This document shows positions 55,660-64,000 of a DNA stretch of 64,000 bases, piece after piece. The notes beneath the pieces were generated by a model that saw only the letters and a list, made by a program, of their open reading frames with translations, made no database searches and had not been told where the DNA came from. The first letter of the stretch is position 1. Every line of letters begins with the position of its first letter. The DNA is from Heterocephalus glaber. Lineage: Eukaryota; Chordata; Mammalia; Rodentia; Bathyergidae. The stretch is taken from the NCBI RefSeq assembly GCF_000247695.1, contig NW_004624743.1, forward strand, positions 9,379,366-9,443,365, in the 5' to 3' direction. Position numbers and translations under genes: made by a program.

Positions 55660-58600
55660 GCCTCTTACTGCTGTCCTAGTTCATTTTGAACCTGGCCTCA
55701 GACGGTAGATGGATGTATGCAAGGACTCAGAAAGGGGACAAGGCTCTGTCCTGTCATGATGTACAGTAAGGAAAATGTAACCATTGACCTCAAAACAAAA
55801 TGTAGTTAAAGACTAGCCTGGTAATGTTGAGTCACTTCAAGTAAGAGAAAACACACGTCGACATAGAAAATCTTAAATCTTACAGATGAAACAGGTTAGA
55901 GAGATCATCTAGTCTGTGGTTGGCCATCTAAAAATACTCTTCAAGTGACTTTCAGACAAGGAAATTATGTCCTGAAGTGCAGGTCAGACGCTTGAAGGGT
56001 TGATCATCATTAAACAGTTTTATTCACCATACACTGAATGAAGGGCTGGTATAGCACAGCTCTGGGGTCTAGGAAGTTACCAAAGAGCGAATAAAGTAGC
56101 TCCAGAGAGCACACAGCTGAGTGACCTGCCTGGACCTGGTCAAGGTTAAAAGCAGAAATTACTCCCCATGGCAGAGAAATGACCAAATGTAAACTTAAAA
56201 TTCTATCTCCAACCCAATGCAGTCTCAGAAAATGTAACAATCTTAGCTGTAAAGTGATGAGTTAACAATCTACACTTTCAAAGGGGGAAAAAAGAAGCCA
56301 AAATAACAGTGATTTGAGCTGGGCATGAATATTCAATTCTGCCTATGATGAGAAGGTACATTAATGATGTGAGGATTTCACTGACAAGCAAATGCTGAAA
56401 ATGAAATCCTTAATGGAAAGAGAAATATTTTTCAGAAACCCATTGCACATAATAAGTAAATTATTACCAACTTCAATAAAATATGATGATGAACATGCAA
56501 ACCTTTAATGTCTAACATTAGGCATTACTGAACAACGGGGTTGTAGAACAATGAGCACCTTTTCATGCTGCTCTCACCTCTCTGCAAGATTTTCTTTAGC
56601 TCCTAATAAAAGAAAACCTGTTAGAGGATTTTTAAGGAATTCTTTACTTTCAAAGGAATAAGGAAAGTAGAGGAGTCCTTCTCTTCTCCACAAGTAAATG
56701 TGAATTTTTAAAGTAGTATGTGATTGGGTTTTTTCTTGGACTTGTCAATAAATACATATTTATAGTTTGTAGAACAAATTTCACCAATAAATGTTATTTA
56801 GACCTCTATCACATTAGACATAAAATAGAATTTATTTTCATACTTTAGATACCAAAGTGGCCGATTATATTCAGTCACCAGGTGTTATTCTGTTGTTCTC
56901 AGGGGCAAAAAAAAAGAAACAAACATTCCAAGGTATTCTTGTTAATGGACAGCATTCATGGAGCAAAATTTATTTGAAATCCACAGTGGGGTGGCTTTTT
57001 GGAAGAATGCTCAAGCTGAGGACTATTTATCAGCCAACTAGCAGTATGAGTTTGGAGAAAACTCAATTCCTTTTTTTTCCTTTCATTCTTGCTTTAGTGT
57101 TGTTCTCATACTGAAAGAGAAAGGCATTTAATCCATCAGGATGACATTCCAAAGATCCTTATTGAAGAAGAATGGAAAGACAAATCTGCAATTGACAAAA
57201 GACCCCAATTTCAGTATCTGCAACAACTCAATTAAAATGGAAAATAAAAAAGGTGTCCCAAAGAACTGGACATTTGGGGCCCCAGGAATGAGAATTCTCC
57301 AGAGATTTCTGGAATTATAAAGGAGATTGGTGATCTGGTTTGGACAGACATGAAAATGGAACTGAAGTGATTTGTTCTCATGGAAGGGGTGATATACTCA
57401 ACACGAAGCAGGCCAAAAGACCAGGGCCAGCATGGCCTTCCCCAGCACAGCCCGCGGTGTGCAGCCAGTCCAGCTCAGCAGGCCAAACAGAGGCGCCCTG
57501 GGTTTCCATCACTCTCCAGATCAGCCTCCCCCTCCCCCTCTTCTTCCTCCTCACCATCCTGTGCTACCAGAGCTCCTGACTTTTTAGCCAGCTCCTTTTC
57601 CCCACTTCTCCTGGTCCTCACTTTCCTAGATCAATGCCCTGGTGTAGATTGCTGCTTCCCCTTCAACGTCAGCCACAACCCCAACCACCCTGTTCTTCAC
57701 ACCATTCTTGTCCTTGACATCTGTATCTACAGTGTCCAGGTTCCTTGATCCATGAGAAGGAATCAAGCTAAAGCCAGATCTCCAGACCACTAATTCAAGC
57801 ATCATCTTTGCATTAGATTCACAGGCTCTTCATTAAACTCTAATTTATCTCATTTAAAAGGACAATCAAGATGGCAAATTCCCACTAGAGGGTTGGGCAG
57901 GGGTAGGGATCAGTTTAACATAGAAAAGCAATTTTATTTCCCTATATTTGATCTTTCAATTAATCTACAGCATGAGACTTTTATCTTAGTTTTTAATTTA
58001 AAGCTATGTAATCAGTCACTAATTTATCATAAACCCTACTTTTCTTTTGGCCAGGTTGATAGCATGCAGTTATCCAGTACAAATAAGCGATGAACTCCTT
58101 GTGCAAATGAGTTTTCCAGGTAGGCATACAATGAGGAGAAAGGTCATGTGTATTTGGAACTGTAAGTATGTGAACGCATACGGCCCTGCTCCCAGGGGAA
58201 ATGTCATTTTTAAGCGATGGCTCTTCATTTTACTTTGTGTGAACTGATATTTGACTCTACAAAAAATCAGAAGACTTGAAACTGTAAATTAAAGGATGAA
58301 AAACACAACTAATCCTTAAATTGTCTCTCCACCATAGATGAATCTGGCTGACTTAGATATCAGGACCTGAAGCTCTCAAATTAAAAATGTGTGTGCTCTG
58401 TACATAAACACCTTGCTATTGACAGGATGTTCTCTCATTTATTGTAGCTTCTAATCTAACTTAGTAGCTTTTCCCAATTTATTAAAAAAAGATTCTTAAT
58501 TTAGATATGAAAAAACAAAAGATGCTTCTGAAAGGAATCGCTGGAGGAGAGTTTTCTTTCATATTAGTAGAATCGGTAGCTGATTCTGGCCATGAGTGTG

Positions 58601-58670
58601 AAGGAGCAGAAGTAAAAGGCAACAGAACTAAGAGAACAAATGAAACTGAGTGAAATAAGATATTATTTTT
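55660..58670. other. No gene seen
   Basis: Long, mostly unassigned AT-rich stretch. The GC-richer part at 57400-57750 carries overlapping plus-strand frames (57340-57579, 57380-57748) without splice support. No clear mobile element is assigned. Confidence 0.4.
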
Positions 58671-58686
58671 TCAAAAATTCTTTTCT

Positions 58687-58770
58687 TGGGCCTGGGAATG
58701 GAGCTCAGTGGCACCACTCCAGCCTGGCAAGCCCAAGGTCTTGAGTTCAATCCCTGGTATGGAAAAAATA
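58687..58770 (+). mobile_element. ID-type SINE with short TSD
   Basis: GGGCCTGGGAATGGAGCTCAG, GGCACCACTCCAGCCTGGC and TTGAGTTCAATCCCTGGTATGG, then six A. ATTCTTTT occurs at 58677-58684 and 58775-58782. The most diverged of the seven ID copies. Confidence 0.82.
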
Positions 58771-58834
58771 TTCTATTCTTTTAGTTTTTTAAGTATAATG
58801 TAAAACTTGATGTTTTATTACATTTCCAAAAAAT

Positions 58835-59335
58835 TATTAGCATATCTTTGCAGTACATGATTACATCATGGGGAGTTGGTACATGTACATAACACATCTT
58901 AATTTCTAAAATTTCTCCTTCCTCTCTCCTTCCAACCCGCTCCCTCCATGTCTTGGTCTCCTTGCCTTTTCCTATTTCCTGTTCTCTTTCTTTCATTTTG
59001 CTCTTTAATTCATTTATCCTTTGAGCTTCTCATCTAAGAGAAGCCATATAATTTTTTAACTGCTGTATCTGATTTATTTCACCTAACACTGTGGTCTCAA
59101 AATGCATCCATTTTCCCACAAATGACTCAAGTTTATCTTTCTTTATGCCAGAGTAACACTTTGTTGCATATAAATACTGTATTTTCTTTACCCATTCATC
59201 TGTTGATGGACATACAGGCTGCTTCCAAAACTGAGCTTTTGGGTTGTGCTGCTATAAACATGGATCGCTGTAATATGATGTCTTTAACTCTTTGGGAAAG
59301 ATATCTAGAAGGAGTATAGCTGGGTCAAATATTCT
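58835..59335 (-). mobile_element. L1 3' end (3'UTR and ORF2 C-terminus)
   Basis: TTGCAGTACATGATTACATCATGG, the pyrimidine-rich CCTTCCTCTCTCCTTCCAACCC, TTCTCATCTAAGAGAAGCC, ATCTGATTTATTTCACCTAACAC, CCATTCATCTGTTGATGGAC and AGTATAGCTGGGTCAAAT give the inverted 3'UTR and last ORF2 codons. Confidence 0.88.
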
Positions 59336-59339
59336 GAAC

Positions 59340-60655
59340 AAGAGTCCAAAGTGATTTAAAATGAATAGTCCAAGGTAACACATCAATTTAGCATAATTAC
59401 CACAAGGATTACTAAATACAAATGCTTTGACAGAGAAAAATTTCTTCAAAATATGTCTAAAGTACAAATAAAGTTTAAATAATAGCCTCAAATGTTGAAG
59501 TAGTTTGAATTTAGTGGAATGTTTGAGAATTAGAATTTCCTTTTTCTTAGACACAGCATCATAGGCTGCACAATAAGATGCATTTTGAGAGCTTCTCTTA
59601 GCATAATTTTATCATGTATTTTGTTTTATAACAATTTTGCTGAATTATTATAACTTTGAAGTTTCAATTAATGTTTTATCAGAAAAATGTTCTTTTTCTT
59701 TTCCTGATCAGCTACAATATCTCTGCAACTGTTCCTGACTACCAGTCTTTTTGTCTCATTTCTATCTAAAGAACAAAGATTTGGGGTACCATGAATATTT
59801 CTTATTTTAGTCTCATGACTTTTTATGTGTATGGTGCTTCCTGCCAAATAGTTGGAGGGTTAGAAGCCTGTAGCACCTCGTGCTGTCCTCTGGGTGACCG
59901 TCTGCACCCATGAAAGACACCCTTGTCATGACTGTCCCCTTTGCCCTGTGGCCACCATTTTACTCCCAAGGATTTCCAAGGGTGAAGCTGTTGCACTGCT
60001 CCAACTACTGTATTCACCCCGTTGAGTCATATTTTGGCTACAAGCCTAAAAGAAGGCAGAGTCAATAATGAATTCAGATTAACTTGTTCTTCAATATTTT
60101 TGAGAAACACTTTTATAACAAGGGCTTAGTTGCAATTAATAGCAATGTAATTGACAGTTATAATACCAAATAACATAACATACATGTCATTTTATTTAAA
60201 TAATGAATTAAAAGAAAAAATGGGCTTATACAGAATTAATTTCTTTTACTCTGTCATTAACTTTGATCTAAATTAAAATATATATTCAGCTGGCTAAAAT
60301 ATGGCCTCTATGTAGTAATGCTATATAACTAAGAACGTGGTGACATAAAAATCAAATATTTAAAAGAAAAGTAATATTTTATAGTAGAACATTAACTAAG
60401 ACTCTAAGAAACTTTCAAAATTATAACAATGTAAACAAAATATTATAAAGCAAAATTAATGAAACCACAGTATATTAACAGAAACCCTGAAAACATATTT
60501 CATGCTTCATACATTTCTGCTTCTAAAGAAAAAGCAAATTCTAGTTCTCAAATATTCCGTAAACCTCAGAATCCTTCAACACTTGAGGTAATTGTTTAAA
60601 TTTTATGTGTACTTTAAACACAAATTGAAGAAATTGGTCTCTCAGAATTTGCATG
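59340..60655. other. No gene seen; AT-rich
   Basis: Strongly AT-rich unassigned DNA, particularly 60060-60540. Confidence 0.45.
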
Positions 60656-60659
60656 TAAT

Positions 60660-60755
60660 AGTCTGGGAAGTAACGGCTAATTTGCTGTGTTACCTTGGAA
60701 TTCACTTTAAATCTCTGATCTGTTTCCTCATGTATAAAATTAAGAGGAAGAAGAA
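60660..60755 (+). mobile_element. MIR SINE fragment
   Basis: TTTGCTGTGTTACCTTGGAATTC, TTAAATCTCTGATCTGTTTCC and TCATGTATAAAATTAAGAGG align with the MIR core. Its reverse strand gives a 72-codon frame that is therefore not a gene. Confidence 0.65.
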
Positions 60756-60910
60756 ACATCTGATTCAGTGCTTTTCACGTTAGGTTTCCTTAGAGATGTT
60801 TCACAGACAACAAGAAAGAAGTCTAATTTCATTTGCATTATGTATTAAGGGCTCACAAGGGAAGAGATGGCAGGGGTGGGCGGGGCTTTCGCGGACACCC
60901 ATATCATTTC

Positions 60911-60927
60911 AAACACACACACACGCA

Positions 60928-60959
<32 letters not shown>
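60911..60959. repeat. (CA)n microsatellite
   Basis: About 24 dinucleotide units with a CG and a CC interruption. It produces a poly-Thr-His spurious frame. Confidence 0.95.
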
Positions 60960-61120
60960 GCCTGAATAGAAATAGAGCGCCTGTTATAGCGACTCAGCTT
61001 CAGGACAAGTCCCTCAGTCACCGCACACTCCAGACAGATTCACTCCCAAATCTCCTCAATGCAGAATTCCCAACCCCCCCTGATTTGCCTGGTATTTCAT
61101 TTAAAAAATTTTTTTTAGTG

Positions 61121-61216
61121 GGCCAGGGATTTAGCTCAGTGGTTTCGCTGCCTGCTGCACAAGCGCAAGGATCCGAGTTCAATCCCCGGTACCAAAAAAA
61201 AAAAAAGAAAAAAAAA
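61121..61216 (+). mobile_element. ID-type SINE
   Basis: GGCCAGGGATTTAGCTCAG, GGTTTCGCTGCCTGCTGCAC and CCGAGTTCAATCCCCGGTACC, then A13-G-A9. It retains several CpG sites, so it may be the youngest copy here. Confidence 0.93.
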
Positions 61217-61284
61217 TTGTTTTTACTTACATGCTCACAATTTTTTCAATGACTAGTGGAATCAAATGAATATGAGTTTTGTGC

Positions 61285-61450
61285 GTAAATCAGTTGGAAG
61301 TCAAATGCTCAATCTGCTTGCTATGAAACCCTGGGCAGTTTCTTAAATATCTCAGAGCTTTGGTTTCTCCATTTTAAAGTACATAATAGTAATAATAATA
61401 ACACACCTCACAAAATCACTGGGGTTATAAAAACCATACTGCATATAACT
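61285..61450 (+). mobile_element. MIR SINE
   Basis: ATGAAACCCTGGGCAGTTTC, TTAAATATCTCAGAGCTTTGG, TTTCTCCATTTTAAAGTACAT and AATAATAACACACCTCAC match the MIR order. Confidence 0.7.
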
Positions 61451-61984
61451 CAGATGGGGAAAAGTAACTTTCACTGGGTCATGAAACTTCTGAGAAATCC
61501 CAAATCCTTTGAACTGGCATTTCTAAGAACTAGCGATTGTCACACTGTTGTCCTTTACCCTCCTGATTCTGTTTTCCTCAAATGTTACCTCTGCCCTACT
61601 GCATATGAAAAGCTTGTTTCAGGTTTCATAAGCAATAATAGATAAAAGCAGGGTCACACATGGTGGTTCAGCTATTTCTCTTTCCTGATTTCCACTACCA
61701 TATCTAACTCCCTCCAGGACTGATCTGTGAACTCTAAATCTTTCTCTATTATGAAGAACAATTTCTTTTAATGTAAATTCTTGGCTGCCACTAATCTTCA
61801 TCCCCTGAAGGTGGAGAGTTCCCTTTCTATTCTACACATTGTCCATATATTATATTCAATGGCTACAGAAAAAAAAATTCTAAAAATTTCTAGGCATGTT
61901 GATAATCCATCCAACATTTATTCCATTAATTCCTCACTATTTAGTAGTCATGATTTTAAGGTTTTGACAAACATTCTTATCTAC

Positions 61985-62085
61985 AGTGTGGCTCATGGTC
62001 CACTAATTGTCAACATCACCCAGGAACTTATTAGGAAAGTGAAATCTCAGGATTTGTTCCAGAGAAATTAGCTGGACCACAGGTA
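61985..62085 (+). mobile_element. MER5A-like hAT fragment
   Basis: GTGGCTCATGGTCCACTAATTG, CAACATCACCCAGGAACTTA and TTAGGAAAGTGAAATCTCAGG follow the MER5A body. Confidence 0.55.
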
Positions 62086-62342
62086 ATTCCATTTCTCTTG
62101 CCATACAATCTTTAAAACTTCACTCAAGCTTAAGTCAATCAAACCTATCAATTCCTAGTCTCAGGAATCAATTTAAAATGTGGGAAATCATAAAATTATC
62201 CAATCAGTAATGCTTACCCAGCCCTAAGTAATAAATTGCACTTGTCCACTTTTGTTGCTGAAAAGGTAAGAAAAGCTTTGGAGGGCAATGAATACTAGTC
62301 TGGTTTTCCTACTCTGAAACTCATTCAGATCCTCTCCACACA

Positions 62343-62580
62343 GGTTCATCCCCAATCTGAAAGTCTGAAACCCAAAATGCTCCAAATTCTGAATTTTTGA
62401 GTATCATGGTTGGCATTTAAAAAGTTTTGGTACCAAGAACATTTCAAATTTTGTATTTCCCAATTGGGGATGCTCAACTGGGTAAAGTCTATGCAAATAT
62501 TCCAAAATGTGGAAAAAAAAAATTAAATCCGAATTCCTTTGGTTCCCAAGCATTTTGGATATGGGATAGCCAACCTGCAT
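62343..62580 (+). mobile_element. MER2 (Tigger-type mariner) DNA transposon
   Basis: CCCAATCTGAAAGTCTGAAACCC, AAATGCTCCAAATTCTGAAT, GCAAATATTCCAAAATGTGG, CCCAAGCATTTTGGATATGG and GATAGCCAACCTGCA match the two arms of MER2 (…AATCCGAAATGCTCCAAAATCC…, …GGATAAGGGATACTCAACCTG). The element is internally deleted and non-autonomous. Confidence 0.82.
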
Positions 62581-62599
62581 TAGATTTATCCTCGAGTTC

Positions 62600-63375
62600 A
62601 TTCTTTCGTCCTTACAGGATGGCTTCATAGAGCAATCAGAGCTCCATACTTTCCTATTGATATTAGAGGGGTGATGGGGGGGGGCTTCTGCTGTTAAACA
62701 CAAAGGACAAATTCTAAGCATTATTGGTTGGATAATTCTATGATTTCCCACATTTGAAATAGAGAATCTACAGCCTACAGACTAAATCCGGTTCATACTA
62801 CTCCAGTCTGAAGAATTATCTTTACATTTTAAAATGGTAGAAAAAGACACGAGGATTCTGGAAAGTGGCAGGAAGCACCAGGAATCTTTCTCCTTACCTA
62901 GGCAGTAATTGCACTGACAGGACCCATCCAGCGTGATAGCTGTAAACACTGGAATTGACTGAAGGCTTAACGCTTCCAGGAGAAAGCTTAGAAGGTTAAC
63001 TGTGGTCAGTTGTAGTCAAGTTCAGCTCTTAGCATAATAGCAACTACTGCTATTCCACCGCAGCTCCAAAGCACAAAGCAGATTACCTGAAGCAAACTGC
63101 ACACAGCTTCCAGGAGCCAGAATGAACAAAAATTGCACTGCCCTCTAATGCAGAAATCTATGCTCTAGTCACTGATCTTGTATCACAGATGCAGACAAAA
63201 AGGCAGGCAGCTGCTATTATTGCCCCTCCCAAATTGTACTGCACCTCCCCTCTCTTTCTAGCCAAAGTGACTACCAGGCCATCTAAAAGGCCAGCACCCT
63301 TTCCTTCCTGCCTCGATTTTTCTCCTTTTGGGAACCAGATATAAAGAGGAGGACATTTAAAAATGACTCCAAGAC
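62600..63375. other. No gene seen
   Basis: Unassigned; contains a G8 run near 62678. The base composition rises in GC towards the tandem repeats that follow. Confidence 0.4.
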
Positions 63376-63381
63376 AGACAG

Positions 63382-63525
63382 GTCTGCCCACACCTTACCA
63401 AGGTCCCCAGTCACGCGGAACACATGCCGAATCAGCCCGCTGCAGACAGTCACGTCTGTGCACGCCCTACCGAGGTCCTGAGTCATGCGGAAGACACCGA
63501 ATCACCCCGCTGCAGGCAGGCAGCC
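63382..63525. repeat. 72-bp tandem duplication
   Basis: Unit 1 (63382-63453) begins GTCTGCCCACACCTTACCAAG; unit 2 (63454 to about 63525) begins GTCTGTGCACGCCCTACCGAG. Shared words include AGTCACGCGGAA / AGTCATGCGGAA, CCGAATCA and CCCGCTGCAG. The copies differ by point changes and small indels. Confidence 0.85.
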
Positions 63526-63589
63526 ACCTGATTCCACACTACAAAGACGCAGAGGACACCAGACCACCAGACCAAGGTACTGAGTCTCA

Positions 63590-63890
63590 CTGTTCCTGGC
63601 CCAGAGGTAGGGGCTTCTGAGCCGTCGTCCCACTGCTCCTGGTCCAGAAGAAGGGGCTTCATGGTCACCATCCCTCCCGCTGCTCCTAGCCCACAGGAAA
63701 GGACTTTTGGGCCACCTTCTGCCCCGCTGCTCCTGGCCCAGAGGAAGGGGCTTCTGAGGCACCATCCCACTGCTCCTGGTCCAGAGGAAGGGGTTTCCTG
63801 GCAACCATCCCTCCGGCTGCTCCCAGGCCACAGGAAAGGGCCTTTGGGTCACCATCCCTATCGCTTCTCCTGGCCCCTGTCCCACCTCAA
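63590..63890. repeat. Minisatellite with 137-bp higher-order repeat
   Basis: Monomers start with CTGCTCCTGG or a near variant at 63590, 63633, 63680, 63727, 63770, 63817 and 63864. Their lengths are 43, 47, 47, 43, 47 and 47 bp, then a partial unit. Monomers 1-3 (63590-63726) match 4-6 (63727-63863) in order, giving a 137-bp three-monomer unit repeated twice. Open frames of 85-156 codons on both strands here arise from the repeat. Confidence 0.92.
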
Positions 63891-64000
63891 CCATCTCAGA
63901 GGAGGTAATCCCTGCAGGTGCTAACAGGCCCCCGCCCCAGTCGAAATGAGAAAACACATAAATAAGTCTCAAAACCAGACTTCCAGATCACCTACAGCAA
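63891..64000. other. Window end, unassigned
   Basis: Sequence after the minisatellite; nothing recognised. A further repeat block might begin outside the window. Confidence 0.4.

Noticed and set aside
60541..60759. 72-codon minus-strand frame with a protein-like appearance
   Set aside because: It is largely the reverse strand of an MIR SINE.
60833..61252. 139-codon plus-strand frame
   Set aside because: It is made of a CA microsatellite (Thr-His repeats), then an ID SINE and its A tail.
63483..63972. 156- and 95-codon minus-strand frames and 85-87-codon plus-strand frames
   Set aside because: They are produced by the 43/47-bp minisatellite; openness on both strands follows from the repeat composition.
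1..64000. CRISPR array, operon, phage or bacterial system
   Set aside because: Dense mammalian repeats, lack of long coding frames and typical CpG depletion show vertebrate nuclear DNA.

Overview
This is mammalian nuclear DNA. It is AT-rich, full of interspersed repeats, and has no long coding block. Both ancient mammal-wide repeats (MIR, L2, MLT1 LTRs, MER2 and MER5/Charlie-type DNA transposons, old L1M) and rodent-type repeats are present. The rodent-type ones are tRNA-derived ID SINEs, B1 monomers, composite B1-dID SINEs, MaLR LTRs and L1 3' ends with pyrimidine-rich 3'UTRs. B1-dID composites with an unusual ID variant (TTTAGCTCAGTGGTT rather than the GGTAGAGCG form) point to a non-murine rodent of the squirrel, beaver or guinea-pig side. 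I cannot name the species. All repeat calls come from recognising consensus features by eye, so their boundaries are approximate unless a target-site duplication (TSD) is stated.

Layout. 1-8.5 kb: mostly unique AT-rich sequence with two ID SINEs, an MIR and an MLT1 LTR. 8.5-13.5 kb: repeat-dense, with two minus-strand MaLR LTRs, an MIR split by an ID SINE, a B1-dID, an MLT1, and a solo retroviral LTR with TG...CA ends and a 5-bp TSD. 13.5-21 kb: an L2 split by a 5'-inverted L1 with a perfect 15-bp TSD, an MLT1-like LTR, two Charlie-type fragments, and a short interstitial telomeric repeat next to a small CpG cluster. 21-33.4 kb: several MaLR LTRs, an L1 3' end, an L2, a 100-bp TCC tract, a compound TA/CA microsatellite and a small minisatellite. 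33-41 kb: mainly unique sequence with SINEs and old DNA transposons.

41.8-43.3 kb, minus strand: three open segments with good splice signals and compatible phases, ending in a stop codon followed by AATAAA. They could be the last exons of a gene for a hydrophobic membrane protein that I do not recognise. This is the only plausible protein-coding signal in the window and it is unproven.

43.7-48.2 kb: a diverged repeat pair, ID, B1, MaLR and B1-dID elements. 49-52.6 kb: an old minus-strand L1M interrupted by two later L1 fragments. One of these still shows decayed ORF2 C-terminal reading frames. 52.6-63.3 kb: largely unique, with a MaLR LTR, an L1 3' end, ID SINEs, a CA repeat and a MER2 element. 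63.38-63.9 kb: a GC-richer block with a 72-bp tandem duplication and a minisatellite in which 43/47/47-bp monomers form a 137-bp higher-order repeat; its relatives may continue beyond the window.

No tRNA gene, rRNA, CRISPR array, operon or microbial feature was seen. Most open reading frames in the window are chance frames inside repeats.
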